Notes under the pieces: model-generated
The model's input: only the letters and a program-made list of their open reading frames with translations
Told to the model about the DNA's origin: nothing
The model's database searches: none
Position numbers and translations under genes: made by a program
NCBI RefSeq assembly: GCF_006782915.1
Contig: NZ_VCNP01000022.1
Location: forward strand, 50,313 to 114,312
Direction: 5' to 3'
DNA length: 64,000 nucleotides
From: Streptomyces calvus
GTDB taxonomy: Bacteria; Actinomycetota; Actinomycetes; Streptomycetales; Streptomycetaceae
Shown: piece after piece, positions 20,311 to 31,639 of the stretch
Layout of the letters: each line of letters starts with the position of its first letter
Numbering within the stretch: the first letter of the stretch is position 1

Positions 20311-21153
20311 GGCGAGCTGGCGGGACTGGGCGACCAGGCGGTCGTCACTGTCCCAGACCTCGGCGTCCTCCTCCAGGAAGCCGCCGGCGAGGTTGCGGGT
20401 GGTGATCGAGACGCGCAGGGGGCCCGGGGCGGGACGGCAGCGGACGTGGACGGTCAGCTCCACCGTGGGGACCCAGCCGGACAGGCCCAGGTCGAAGGCG
20501 GTGGGCGGCAGCGCGTCCACCGCGAGGAGCAGCGAGAACGGGTCCGGGTCCCGGCCGTCGGCGAGTCCGAACCAGCCGCGTATCTCGCCCTTGCCGGAGG
20601 GCTGTCCGAGCGCCCAGCCGAGGGTCGACGGGTCCAGCTTGAGCATCAGGCGTTCGGTGATGGCGGTGCTGCCGTCGACGGGGGCGGGGCCGTCCTCGGG
20701 GCCGAAGCACTGCTCCATCGGCGGCATCGCGGGCGGCTTGGCCGTCGTACGGACGTCCTCGGGGAGGGAGTCGAGGTCGCCGTAGGAGGCGAGGACGCGA
20801 ATGCGCTCGACCTCCTGGCCCTGTTCGTCGAGCTGGAACAGGGACGCCTGGCCGGTCGACAGGGTCCGGCCGGTGCGGACGGTCTCCGTGCGGACGACCG
20901 CCGGGCCGGGCTGGGAGGCGGTCAGATAGTGCGCGGAGACGGTGAACGGGTCGGGGTGCGGCAGGGCGTCCGCGAGCGCGCGGCCCAGGACGGCCAGGAG
21001 ATAACCGCCGTTGACGGCGTTGATGATCGTCCAGCCGGCGGAGAGGTCGATGTCGTAGACGCCGGGCTCCCGGCGGGTGACCGCGGTGTCGCGGTCGAAC
21101 TCGCTGACGCCGTCGATGGCCCGGGTGGGCTGGGCGGAGGCTGCTTCTGGCAT
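20293..21153 (-). CDS. acyl-CoA thioesterase family protein (double hotdog)
   Basis: A 286-residue protein with the tandem hotdog plan: the first repeat includes GWTIINAVNGGYLLAVLGRAL and PFTVSAHYLTASQPGPAVV; the second includes RGWFGLADGRDPDPFSLLLAVDALPP and VELTVHVRCRPAPGPLRV. This pattern is typical of actinobacterial thioesterase-superfamily proteins of acyl-CoA metabolism. The ATG at 21153 (MPEAASAQ) is preferred over upstream in-frame starts, which lie in low-complexity DNA. Its neighbour, the FabR/DesT-like regulator, is convergent. Confidence 0.85.
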   Translation of the reverse strand: MPEAASAQPTRAIDGVSEFDRDTAVTRREPGVYDIDLSAGWTIINAVNGGYLLAVLGRALADALPHPDPFTVSAHYLTASQPGPAVVRTETVRTGRTLSTGQASLFQLDEQGQEVERIRVLASYGDLDSLPEDVRTTAKPPAMPPMEQCFGPEDGPAPVDGSTAITERLMLKLDPSTLGWALGQPSGKGEIRGWFGLADGRDPDPFSLLLAVDALPPTAFDLGLSGWVPTVELTVHVRCRPAPGPLRVSITTRNLAGGFLEEDAEVWDSDDRLVAQSRQLARARLA

Positions 21154-21218
21154 GGCTGAACAGTACAAGACGATAATACTAAGCGGTAGCTTTGCTCCCC
21201 GTGCCCTTCCTTGCTCGT

Positions 21219-21290
21219 CCCGCTCGGCCTGCCCCTCCCGCTCGGCCTGCCCCTCCCCCACGGCTTGCCCGTCCCGCTCGTCCCGCGCTT
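21219..21290. repeat. short 18-bp tandem repeat upstream of the thioesterase gene
   Basis: CCCGCTCGGCCTGCCCCT occurs twice in a row (21219-21236, 21237-21254), followed by two diverged copies. It fills most of the gap between the thioesterase promoter region and the TRIC-like gene stop. Confidence 0.75.
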
Positions 21291-21306
21291 CTGCTTTCCT
21301 ACTCCT

Positions 21307-21963
21307 CTACTCCTCCACCACGGCCGACCGGCGGTGCCAGGCGCGCGGCGCCCGCCAGTGGTAGCGCATCGCGCACAGGCGCAGGACGAACGCGGTGATC
21401 ACCGCGAGGACGCTGGTGAACGGGGTGAGGGCGTCGAACCGGATGCACAGCGCGACCATGGTGGCGCCGACGACGGCCGGGACGGCGTACAGGTCGCGGT
21501 CCCAGCGCAGCAGCGAGGGCACCTCGTTGGCGAGCACGTCGCGCAGCACACCGCCGCCGACCGCGGTGGTCAGGCCCAGGCAGGCGGAGGCGGTCAGGCC
21601 GAGGCCGTAGTCATGGGCCTTGACGGTGCCGACCACGCAGAAGAGGCCGAGACCGGCGGCATCGAAGACGTTCACGCCGGTCTGGATGCGCTCCACGTGC
21701 GGGTGGAGGAAGAAGACCAGGCCCGTGGCGAGCAGAGGGGTGACGAAGTACCCCAGGTCCGTGAAGGCGGCGGGCGGCACCGCGCCGATGACCAGGTCAC
21801 GGAAGAGCCCGCCGCCCAGGGCGGTGACCTCGGCGAGTACGGCGATGCCGAAGACGTCGAAGTTCTTGCGGACGGCCAGCAGGGCGCCGGAGATCGCGAA
21901 GACGAAGATGCCGATCAGGTCGAGCGTGTGCAGGACGGACGGACTGAACAGTTGCTGGAGCAC
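21307..21963 (-). CDS. TRIC-type cation channel / UPF0126 membrane protein
   Basis: A 218-residue protein with seven predicted hydrophobic segments in two homologous halves. Each half carries the family motif GGGxxRD (GGGLFRDLVIG and GGGVLRDVLANEVP), characteristic of bacterial TRIC-type potassium channels. I take GTG 21963 (VLQQLFSPSVLH) as start; an in-frame TTG at 21984 would begin directly against the terminator stem at 21985. The C-terminus is basic (HWRAPRAWHRRS). Confidence 0.85.
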   Translation of the reverse strand: MLQQLFSPSVLHTLDLIGIFVFAISGALLAVRKNFDVFGIAVLAEVTALGGGLFRDLVIGAVPPAAFTDLGYFVTPLLATGLVFFLHPHVERIQTGVNVFDAAGLGLFCVVGTVKAHDYGLGLTASACLGLTTAVGGGVLRDVLANEVPSLLRWDRDLYAVPAVVGATMVALCIRFDALTPFTSVLAVITAFVLRLCAMRYHWRAPRAWHRRSAVVEE

Positions 21964-21984
21964 CCTTTCATTCTCACCCAGCAA

Positions 21985-22019
21985 GAACCCCTCGCCTTAC
22001 AAAGCAAGGCGAGGGGTTC
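21985..22019. terminator. strong terminator after the peptide ABC operon
   Basis: A perfect 14-bp stem, GAACCCCTCGCCTT / AAGGCGAGGGGTTC, with a 7-nt loop. It lies 33 bp beyond the OppF-like stop (22052) in the direction of transcription and directly before the TRIC-like gene. Confidence 0.88.
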
Positions 22020-22051
22020 GAGTGGGAGCGGGGTGGGCTCGTCGCAGGCGG

Positions 22052-24549
<2,498 letters not shown>

Positions 24550-24555
24550 GGTGGT

Positions 24556-25515
24556 TCAGCCCCTCAGCTTCGGGTCGAGGGCTTCCCGCATGGCCTCGCC
24601 GAGGAGGGTGAAGCCGAGGGCGGTGATGATGATGCCGACGGCGGGATAGACCGCCATCATCGGCGCGTTGTCGAAGAAGCGCTGCGCCTGGGCGAGCATG
24701 ACGCCCCACTCGGGGATCGCCGGGTCGGGGTTGCCGAGGCCCAGGTAGGACAGGGCGGCCGCCTCGATGATCGCGGTGGCCAGGGAGAGCGTGGCCTGCA
24801 CGATCACCGGGCTGAGCGAGTTGGGGACGATCTGCGAGATCACGATGCGCCGCTTGCGTACGCCCAGGGACTTGGCCGCGAGCACGTAGTCCGCGCCGCC
24901 CTGCGCCAGCATGGCGCCGCGCAGCAGCCGGGCGAACACCGGCACCTGGACGACACCGACGGCGATCATGACGGTGGTCAGCGACTGGCCCATCACGGCG
25001 GCGATGGACACGGCCAGCAGCAGCGAGGGAAGCGCCAGCATCATGTCGATGAAACGCATGATGACGGAGTCGACGCGTCGTCCGGACTCGCCTCCGAGGG
25101 TGGCGAAGGCACCGGAGACGCCGCCGATCAGGAAGCCGGCGGCCAGGCCGATCAGCGTGGAGACGACGCCGACGAGCAGCGTCTGGCGGGCGCCGACCAG
25201 CATGCGGGAGAACATGTCCCGGCCGAGGTGGTCCAGGCCGAACCAGTTGTCCCCGCGCGGGCCGACGAACTGGCCCCGGTTGGGGAAGACTTCGCCGCGC
25301 CAGGTCTGCGCGGTCGGGGCGTAGGGGGTGAGGTACGGCCCGACGATCGCGATGACCACGAACACGGCGATGACGATCGCGCCGATGATCGCCATCTTGC
25401 TGCGCCGCAGACGGCGGAAGGCCTCCCGCCACAGGCTGGCGCCGGTGCTGGTCTCCTTGACCGCGGTCAGTTCGGCGAGGCGCTGGATCTTGTCTGTCTT
25501 GGTGGCGACACTCAC
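24556..25515 (-). CDS. peptide ABC importer permease (DppC/OppC-like)
   Basis: A 319-residue inner-membrane permease. It has the N-terminal segment and helix (MAIIGAIVIAVFVVIAIVG), the extracytoplasmic DNWFGLDHLGRDMFSRML motif typical of DppC/OppC, and the cytoplasmic EAAALSYLGLGNPDPAIPEWG loop that contacts the ATPases. It starts one base after the stop of the upstream permease gene. Confidence 0.95.
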   Translation of the reverse strand: MSVATKTDKIQRLAELTAVKETSTGASLWREAFRRLRRSKMAIIGAIVIAVFVVIAIVGPYLTPYAPTAQTWRGEVFPNRGQFVGPRGDNWFGLDHLGRDMFSRMLVGARQTLLVGVVSTLIGLAAGFLIGGVSGAFATLGGESGRRVDSVIMRFIDMMLALPSLLLAVSIAAVMGQSLTTVMIAVGVVQVPVFARLLRGAMLAQGGADYVLAAKSLGVRKRRIVISQIVPNSLSPVIVQATLSLATAIIEAAALSYLGLGNPDPAIPEWGVMLAQAQRFFDNAPMMAVYPAVGIIITALGFTLLGEAMREALDPKLRG

Positions 25516-25516
25516 G

Positions 25517-26521
25517 TCAGTGCACCCGCACTCTCGGGTCGATGAGGCTGTACGCCAGGTCCACCAGCAGGTTGATCAGGACGTACACCATCGCGATGAA
25601 CATGATGAACCCGACGAGCACGGGGTAGTCGCGGGCGTCGATCGCGGTCCGGATGAAGGAGCCGATGCCGCCGAAGGAGAACACGGACTCGGTGAGGACC
25701 GCGCCGGACAGCAGGGAGCCCGTGAGCAGGCCGACCGCGGTCACCACGGGGAGCATCGCGTTGCGCAGCACGTGCCGGCTGCGGACGACGCTGCGCTTGA
25801 GGCCCTTGGCCTCGGCGGTGCGGACGTAGTCCTCGTCCTGCACCTCGAGGACGCTGGCGCGGGTCATGCGCACGATGACCGCGAGCGGGATGGAGGCCAG
25901 GGCGACGGCGGGCAGGATCAGGTGCATGATCGCGTCCCAGGAGGCGTCGAACTCGCCGGTGAGGACGCCGTCGAGGACGGCGAATCCGGTCACGCTGGTG
26001 GCGTCGATGCCGGTGTCCTGGCGTCCGTAGCTCGGGAAGATGCCGAGGTTGACCGCGAAGATGCCCTTGAGGATCAGCGCGAGGAAGAAGACCGGGATGC
26101 AGATGCCGACGAGCGAGCCGGAGACGGCGGTCACGTCGAGCCAGCCACCGCGGTTGCGGGCGGCGAAGTAACCGAGCGGGACACCGACGGCCACGGCGAT
26201 GAGGATCGCCAGGAGGGACAGCTCCACGGTCGCGGGGAAGCGCAGGACGAACTCGTCCCACACCGGCTGTCCGGTCTGGGTGGAGGTGCCCAGGTCGAGC
26301 TCGACGATGCGCTTGAGGAAGCGCCAGTACTGGACGTAGACGGGCTGGTCCAGCCCGAGTGCACGGTTGATGCGTGCCACTTCGGCCTCGGTGGCCTTTT
26401 CCCCCAGGATCGCTGAGGCGGGTCCGCCGGGCAGCCGGTCGAGCCAGAGGAAGAGCAGTACCGACAGGCCGAGCAGCGTGGGTATGAGCTGGAGCAGTCT
26501 TCGTACGACGAGACGCAGCAC
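25517..26521 (-). CDS. peptide ABC importer permease (DppB/OppB-like)
   Basis: A 334-residue permease with the family N-terminus (RLVVRRLLQLIPTLLGLSVL), six hydrophobic helices and the DppB-type conserved text DYVRTAEAKGLKRSVVRSRHVLRNAMLPVVT followed by VLTESVFSFGGIG, given here in two parts. It pairs with the DppC-like permease. It is separated from the binding protein gene by 108 bp containing a hairpin, so its level may be lower than that of the binding protein. Confidence 0.95.
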   Translation of the reverse strand: MLRLVVRRLLQLIPTLLGLSVLLFLWLDRLPGGPASAILGEKATEAEVARINRALGLDQPVYVQYWRFLKRIVELDLGTSTQTGQPVWDEFVLRFPATVELSLLAILIAVAVGVPLGYFAARNRGGWLDVTAVSGSLVGICIPVFFLALILKGIFAVNLGIFPSYGRQDTGIDATSVTGFAVLDGVLTGEFDASWDAIMHLILPAVALASIPLAVIVRMTRASVLEVQDEDYVRTAEAKGLKRSVVRSRHVLRNAMLPVVTAVGLLTGSLLSGAVLTESVFSFGGIGSFIRTAIDARDYPVLVGFIMFIAMVYVLINLLVDLAYSLIDPRVRVH

Positions 26522-26562
26522 CCCGCATGCCCCTTTCTTACGTGGTGTCTTACATGAATGGG

Positions 26563-26597
26563 CCCGCCCGGCCGCCGAGTTGCGACGACCGGGCGGG
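26563..26597 (-). terminator. attenuator-type hairpin after the binding protein gene
   Basis: CCCGCCCGG (26563-26571) and CCGGGCGGG (26589-26597) form a 9-bp stem with a 17-nt loop, just after the substrate-binding protein stop and before the permease gene. Such hairpins commonly let the binding protein be made in excess over the membrane parts. Confidence 0.65.
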
Positions 26598-26629
26598 AAC
26601 CCCCGTTCCGGCTTTTCAGCCGCCTGCGC

Positions 26630-28300
26630 TTACTTGAAGGAGGTCTCGGCGAAGACTTCCTGCGTCAGGGGGGAGACGTTCGGCGGGTTCACGTTCTTGG
26701 CGAACGCGATGGCCGGCGGGGAGGACGAGATCGGGACACCCGGCAGGTAGTCCATGATCGCCTCGTTGGCCTTCTCGTAGGCGGCGACGCGCTCCTCGAC
26801 CTTGCCCAGCTTCGAGCCGGCGTTCACGGCGTCGAAGACCTTGTCGTTCTTGAAGCCCCACTGCTTGTCGTACCCGGCGAACCAGGTGCCGATGAAGTTG
26901 TAGCCGTCGTTGAAGTCACCGGTCCAGCCGAGCATGTGCAGGGCGCAGGAGCCCGCCTCGGTGGCGTCGATGTAGTCCGGGGCCCACTTCATGGCCTTCG
27001 GCTTGACCTTGATGCCGGCCTTCTCCAGGTCGGCCTTCATCGACTCGAACAGGTCCTGCGGGGCAGGCATGTACGGGCGGGTGACCTCGGTCGGGTAGCA
27101 GAACTCGATCTCGAGGTTCTCCTCACCGGCCTTCTTCAGCAGGCCCTTGGCCTTGGCGGTGTCGAACGGGTACTTCGTGACGTTCTTGGAGTAGCCCGCG
27201 ATCGTGTCCGGCATGAACTGGTCCGCGACCTTGCCGCCCTCGGGCAGCTGGGTCTTGACCAGGTTCTCCTTGTCGATCGCCTGCGCGATGGCCTGGCGGA
27301 CTTCCTTCTTCTTCAGGGCCTTGTTGGCGCCCTGGCTCATGCCGACGTAGAAGAGGTTGAAGACGCCACGGGTCGGGACGACGTAGCCCTGCTCCTCGAG
27401 GGTCTTGACGTCGGCCGGGGCGACCAGGTCGTAACCGTCGATGTCACCGGCCTGGAGCGCCTGGCGGCGGCCCTCCTCGGTGTCGATGGTGCGGAAGACG
27501 AGGTTCTTGATCTTCGCCTTGTCGCCCCAGTAGTCGTCGAAGCGCTCGAGGGAGACTTCCTTGTTGCCCTTGTTCCACTTGACGATCTTGTACGGGCCGG
27601 TGCCGGCGACCGTGCCGGCCTCCTGGCTGTACTTGGGGTACGTGATCGCGTCGCCCTTGGCGCTCGCGTCCTGCTTCTCGTACTCCTTGAGGGCCTTCGG
27701 CGAGTGGATCGCCAGCGCCTGGAGGGAGAAACCGCCGGGGAGGTTGGCGGAGGGCTCCTTGACCTCGATGACGGCGGTGTGCTCGTCCTTCGCGGTGCAG
27801 GACTTGTAGTTCGCCTTGGGCGTCTCCTTGTCCTCGTTCTTCGCGAAGCCGCCCATGATGGTCTGCCAGTAGTAGGAGACCGCGCTGGACTGGTAGGTGC
27901 CCTTCCAGTTGAACCAGTGGTCGTAGTTGGCGCACACGGCCGCGGCGTTGAACGTCTCGCCGTCGTGGAACTTCACGCCCTTGCGGAGGTTGAAGGTCCA
28001 GACCGTGCCCTCGTCGTTGCTCGACCAGGTCTCGGCGAGGCCGCCGACCAGCTTGGTGCCGCCGGACTCGTGCTCGAGGAGCGCTTCGAACGCCTGGCGC
28101 GTCACGCGGAAAGTTTCACCGTCGCTGGCGAGGGCAGGGTCCAGGGAACCCGGGTCACCCGCACCCGCGAAGACGAAGGTGTCCTTGTCGCCGTCGCCCT
28201 TGCTCTTGTTGTCCCGCTCGCTGGAGCAGCCCGTGGCGATCAGACCGACCGCAATCGCGGCCGTGATCGCCCGAGCGGCTCGGGACTTGACTATGCGCAT
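26630..28300 (-). CDS. peptide-binding lipoprotein of ABC importer (SBP family 5)
   Basis: A 556-residue extracellular solute-binding lipoprotein. The signal MRIVKSRAARAITAAIAVGL ends in a lipobox-like IATGC with lipidated Cys25. SBP_bac_5 hallmarks include TWTFNLRKGVKFHDGETFNA-type text near residue 110 (WTFNLRKGVKFHDGE), DVKTLEEQGYVV and VRQAIAQAIDKENLV. It captures peptides or related ligands and delivers them to the permease pair encoded downstream. In Streptomyces such importers (Bld K-type) can influence development, but this is not evidence for that role. Confidence 0.94.
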   Translation of the reverse strand: MRIVKSRAARAITAAIAVGLIATGCSSERDNKSKGDGDKDTFVFAGAGDPGSLDPALASDGETFRVTRQAFEALLEHESGGTKLVGGLAETWSSNDEGTVWTFNLRKGVKFHDGETFNAAAVCANYDHWFNWKGTYQSSAVSYYWQTIMGGFAKNEDKETPKANYKSCTAKDEHTAVIEVKEPSANLPGGFSLQALAIHSPKALKEYEKQDASAKGDAITYPKYSQEAGTVAGTGPYKIVKWNKGNKEVSLERFDDYWGDKAKIKNLVFRTIDTEEGRRQALQAGDIDGYDLVAPADVKTLEEQGYVVPTRGVFNLFYVGMSQGANKALKKKEVRQAIAQAIDKENLVKTQLPEGGKVADQFMPDTIAGYSKNVTKYPFDTAKAKGLLKKAGEENLEIEFCYPTEVTRPYMPAPQDLFESMKADLEKAGIKVKPKAMKWAPDYIDATEAGSCALHMLGWTGDFNDGYNFIGTWFAGYDKQWGFKNDKVFDAVNAGSKLGKVEERVAAYEKANEAIMDYLPGVPISSSPPAIAFAKNVNPPNVSPLTQEVFAETSFK

Positions 28301-28730
28301 ATTGGGGCCACTCCGGGTCCGCTATGTGGATGCATCTTGACCGGCCGAACACTACAGACGTTCGCGCTCAGTCAGGAACAGTCCGGATAGCGGTGATACC
28401 CACCTGAGATCTGAACAGTTGACATAAGGGATGGTTCAGACGCCCCGCCGTTCGGAATTAACGTGGCGGACACATCCGGCGTGCCCACGGGGCCCGTTGA
28501 GCGACTCCGACCCGCGTGAAGAACGAGTGAAACCGCAGGTGACAGGCAGTCAACCGGTGATAGCTAAGCGCACACGATCCGGAACGTGGCAAGAAATCGA
28601 CGCCGTACCGAAAGCGGCCTCTCCGTCCTCGCGTCCGTGTCCACTCCGTGGACAATGATCACTCAGAGTGAGAACTCCGAGGTGCGGGCGGACTTCGTCG
28701 CCGCGATCCTCGCGGTGGGAAAAGGCCGGG
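28301..28730. other. 430-bp gene-free interval upstream of the peptide-binding protein gene
   Basis: No convincing gene. The DNA is less GC-rich than its surroundings, as expected for a promoter region. It contains the inverted pair CTGAAC (28411) / GTTCAG (28434), and TCACTCAGAGTGA, a perfect dyad at about 28660. A short plus-strand frame of 75 codons in the middle lacks an RBS and codon bias and was not accepted. Confidence 0.5.
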
Positions 28731-29525
28731 TCAGTGCCGCTGCACCGGCGGGTATCCGTAGCCGGCCGCGGGGGCGGTCGCGGGAGCCGGGGCGTGGGCC
28801 TCGCGGTCGTAGAACGGACGGGCGTTGACCCGCAGCCACATCGCGACCGGGTCGTGCTCGTCGGACATGGCGACGGTCGACACGGGCAGCCCGTCGGGAA
28901 CCGCGCCGAGCGACTGCTGCATCATCGCGCGCACCGCGTCGACGGCGGCCGGGGAGGTGTCGTACACGTCCAGGCCGATGGCGAGGTACGGAGCGCCGAG
29001 CGCGGGCTGCACCCAGGCGCGGCGCAGCGCCCGCACGGCCGGAGTGCGGTGGGCGTTCTGCGCGAGCAGGGCGTAGAACTGCGGGATCTCGATGGCCGGT
29101 TCGGACAGCCGCAGCGGTCCGGCGGGCTGACGGTCCAGGCCGGTCGCGATCCGGCGCAGGTCCAGCCAGGGGATGCCGACGCCGCCGCCCGGGGCGTGCG
29201 GGTTCAGCCAGAGTCCGTAGCGGTCCGGGTAGAGCGCGCGGGCCACTTCGAGACCGTCGACCACCTCGTACGACCGGTTCCAGCCGCTGGCCGACAACTC
29301 CTGGGCGGAGGTGACGCAGGGGGCGTAGCCGTGGCCGCCGACCTCCATGTTCCCGTACTGGGCGTCCGGGGAGCCGGCCTGGCCGTGCCACAGCAGCATC
29401 CAGACCTGCCCGGACGAGGGGGTCGCGAGCGCGCGCAGCAATGCCTCGTAGGCGTCGTAACGCCCGGGCGTCACCTGGCGCAGCATGTGCTCGACCTGCC
29501 CGGCCGCCGCGGTGCCAGCGCTCAC
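28731..29525 (-). CDS. SseB-like protein (paralogue 1)
   Basis: A 264-residue protein beginning GTG at 29525 after GGAGGGGCG (VSAGTAAAGQVEHML). It has two related halves, with YEALLRALATPSSGQVWMLLW and PQFYALLAQNAHRTPAVRAL; the C-terminal part (LAIGLDVYD ... ARPFYDREA) fits the 'enhanced serine sensitivity' SseB C-terminal domain. Function is unknown; SseB was named from an E. coli serine-sensitivity phenotype. It forms a tandem with the next SseB-like gene and lies close to the glycine/serine gene block. A second GTG at 29549 is an alternative start. Confidence 0.75.
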   Translation of the reverse strand: MSAGTAAAGQVEHMLRQVTPGRYDAYEALLRALATPSSGQVWMLLWHGQAGSPDAQYGNMEVGGHGYAPCVTSAQELSASGWNRSYEVVDGLEVARALYPDRYGLWLNPHAPGGGVGIPWLDLRRIATGLDRQPAGPLRLSEPAIEIPQFYALLAQNAHRTPAVRALRRAWVQPALGAPYLAIGLDVYDTSPAAVDAVRAMMQQSLGAVPDGLPVSTVAMSDEHDPVAMWLRVNARPFYDREAHAPAPATAPAAGYGYPPVQRH

Positions 29526-29584
29526 TTGTATCGCCCCTCCGTACAACACCAGCCGGCCAATGAACCTAGCTTAAGCCGCCCGCG

Positions 29585-29624
29585 CCCGGGCAGCCGCTGC
29601 GCGTGCGCGGCGCGGCTGCCCGGG
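29585..29624 (-). terminator. terminator between the two SseB-like genes
   Basis: A perfect 13-bp stem, CCCGGGCAGCCGC / GCGGCTGCCCGGG, with a 14-nt loop starting 8 bp after the stop of the upstream SseB-like gene. Confidence 0.8.
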
Positions 29625-29631
29625 ACGGCCC

Positions 29632-30408
29632 CTACTGGTGTTGGTAGAAGGGGCGGACGTGGCTGCGCATCCAGTCGCCCACCGGGTCCTGGGCCACGTC
29701 CAGCAGGACCAGGTTGACCGGCCACCGCACCGGTGTGCGGCCCAGGGCGCGGCCCAGCGCGTCCAGCGGCAGGGCCCGGGCGTCGCCCTCCCACTGGGAG
29801 AGTTCCACGCCGACGAAGAGCACGGGGTCGGCCGTCTCGATCGCGGCGAGGCAGCGGCGGGCGCTGGTCACCACGCCGATGGCGGCGAACTCCGCCGAGG
29901 CCGCGCCGAGGAAGTCCACCGGGTCGTCCTGCCAGTCGGGTTCGAACAGGCGGACCCGGCCGCCGGCGGCCGGGCCGTCCAGCGGGGTGCGTCCGGCCCG
30001 GCACAGCTCGGCCACGGCCGGCGGCGGCAGCGGGATGCCGACCACGCCGCCCGGGTTCACCGCGATCCCGGCCTGCGGCGGCAGCCCGCGGGCGAACTCC
30101 ACGGCGGGCGCGACGGTGTACGACATGTGGGAGCCGACGGCCTGCCGGAACTGCTCCTCGGAGCTGAACACCGGCACGTACACCTGGCCGTCGAGCTCCA
30201 TGGTCGGCAGGTCCAGCGGGCCGCTGTCGGGGCCGCCGCCGTTGGGCAGCGGCACCCAGACGAAGCTGCGGCCGAGCACCTCGACGATCCGGCCCCCGGC
30301 CGAGGGGACGCCGAGGGAGGCGGAGAGCACCTCCTCCAGCTCGTTGCCGGGCCATCCACCGTGCGGATGGGGGTGCGCCTGCGCCGGGATGTCCGACGGG
30401 AAGTCCAT
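29632..30408 (-). CDS. SseB-like protein (paralogue 2)
   Basis: A 258-residue protein. The SseB N-terminal domain is clear: GRIVEVLGRSFVWVPLPNGG and LDGQVYVPVFSSEEQFRQAV, followed by PAVEFARGLPPQAGIAVNPGG; the C-terminal domain contains LFVGVELSQWEGD and ends in RSHVRPFYQHQ, like the RPFYD of paralogue 1. No signal or membrane segment. A terminator separates it from paralogue 1. Confidence 0.85.
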   Translation of the reverse strand: MDFPSDIPAQAHPHPHGGWPGNELEEVLSASLGVPSAGGRIVEVLGRSFVWVPLPNGGGPDSGPLDLPTMELDGQVYVPVFSSEEQFRQAVGSHMSYTVAPAVEFARGLPPQAGIAVNPGGVVGIPLPPPAVAELCRAGRTPLDGPAAGGRVRLFEPDWQDDPVDFLGAASAEFAAIGVVTSARRCLAAIETADPVLFVGVELSQWEGDARALPLDALGRALGRTPVRWPVNLVLLDVAQDPVGDWMRSHVRPFYQHQ

Positions 30409-30485
30409 CTGCCTACCACCTGCCTGGAACCACTGCTGTGGCTGGACAGGCTAACCGCTGCCGCCGGGGACCGCGTTCGGCCAGG

Positions 30486-31154
30486 TCAGCCGGTGAAGGC
30501 GATGCGGCGCAGCGTGTTCGCCGCGTCCCGGTCGATCAGCACCGCCGAACCGCAGCCGGCCGGCATCCGTCCGCGCTGCACGGCGCGCAGCAGCCGCTCG
30601 CTCGCCGCGCGGTGGCGCCGGAAGGCGTACCGGGACACGCCGCGCCCGCGCTCGCGCTGCCCGGCCAGCGCCTCCTGCGGGGTGACGTCGAGCAGCAGCA
30701 GGTGCAGGCTCGCGCCGCGGCGGCGGGCCTCGCGGGCCAGCCAGCGGCGCACCCAGGCCTGGGTGCCGCAGTCGTGGACGACGACGCCTCCGCCGGCGCG
30801 CAGCGCGCGGCGTAGCCCCGCGTAGTGGGCGAGGCGGACCAGCGGGCGGTACACGGCGTACGGCAGGAGGCGCGGCATGCGGCGCTCCCAGCGGTCGCGG
30901 GTGTCCTGGGAGTCCACGCGGACGCCGTGCACGGCACGGCGCATCAGCGTGGACTTGCCGCTGCCGGGCAGGCCGGTGACCACGACGACGTCGTGCGGCC
31001 CGAAGACCAGGGCGCGCGGGCTGCGGCCGGCCCGCGCGCGCAGGTCCCGGACGACGGGCGCCGGCAGCGCACCGCTGGCCTTACGGGCCTGAGCGGCCGA
31101 CTGCTCGGGCAGCGTGACACCCGTGGTGGTGGCGCACGCCGTGGTCCTGTTCAC
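30486..31154 (-). CDS. P-loop ATPase/kinase-like protein
   Basis: A 222-residue protein with GTG start at 31154 after GGGGAGGACG. A Walker A motif, VVVTGLPGSGKSTLM, lies at about residues 64-78, followed by a segment resembling small-molecule or polynucleotide kinases (VDSQDTRDRWE, GGGVVVHDCGTQAW, LLLLDVTPQEALAGQRERGRG). This is the AAA_33/zeta-toxin-like kinase group; the substrate is not predictable. It is divergent from the gcvT riboswitch. Confidence 0.8.
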   Translation of the reverse strand: MNRTTACATTTGVTLPEQSAAQARKASGALPAPVVRDLRARAGRSPRALVFGPHDVVVVTGLPGSGKSTLMRRAVHGVRVDSQDTRDRWERRMPRLLPYAVYRPLVRLAHYAGLRRALRAGGGVVVHDCGTQAWVRRWLAREARRRGASLHLLLLDVTPQEALAGQRERGRGVSRYAFRRHRAASERLLRAVQRGRMPAGCGSAVLIDRDAANTLRRIAFTG

Positions 31155-31383
31155 CGTGATCGTCCTCCCCTGGGGCCAGGTACGGGATACCGATCCCCAC
31201 TGAGTGTAAAGAGAAGGTAATGCCGGGTGTCTCTTCTTTTCGTCCGTTTCCTGATACAGGCCTGTCACAGCCTGCTGTGACCGCACCCGTACACCCCGTG
31301 CATCCCCTGGGAAGGGTCCCCCTGCCGCACCCGCACAATGCGTGCAATGATGTGCCCGCCAACTGCATACCGGCCGTTTGAAT
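31155..31383. other. divergent promoter interval between P-loop gene and glycine riboswitch
   Basis: This interval holds no gene. It includes the RBS region of the P-loop gene and an AT-richer stretch around 31200-31240. The gcv promoter should lie just before 31384, where the first riboswitch aptamer begins. Confidence 0.45.
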
Positions 31384-31600
31384 CCGCGCGGGAGAGTCCC
31401 CGGCACCGTTTGCCGCCGGGGCGCCGAAGGAGCAAGTCCCTCCCTTGAATCTCTCAGGCCCCGTTACCGCGCGGGCGAGGCACATCTGAAAAGCGGGCCG
31501 CCGCAGCCGTGCTGCGCAGGCTCCACCCAAGGTGCAAGCCCTGACCGGCGCCGCGCGTGCGGTCATGGCGAACCTCTCAGGTTCCGATGACAGATGGGGA
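31384..31600 (+). promoter_or_regulatory. tandem glycine riboswitch upstream of gcvT
   Basis: Two glycine aptamers in series. The first has GGGAGAGTCC, GCGCCGAAGGAGCAAG and CTCTCAGGC, closing near 31490; the second has CCACCCAAGGTGCAAG, GCGAACCTCTCAGGTTCC and GACAGATGGGGA. These are the conserved glycine-riboswitch blocks (CCGAAGG-GCAA, CTCTCAGG, GACAGA). The second aptamer ends 40 nt before the gcvT start. Glycine binding should raise expression of the glycine cleavage genes. Confidence 0.93.
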
Positions 31601-31639
31601 GGAACCGTCCTCGCCCGTCATCCCTTGGGAGACCGACCG

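Noticed and set aside
21964..21984. TTG start for the TRIC-like protein
   Set aside because: It would start against the operon terminator stem without an RBS; GTG 21963 is preferred.
28431..28658. 75-codon plus-strand frame upstream of the peptide-binding protein gene
   Set aside because: No RBS, no codon bias, and it lies in the expected promoter region.
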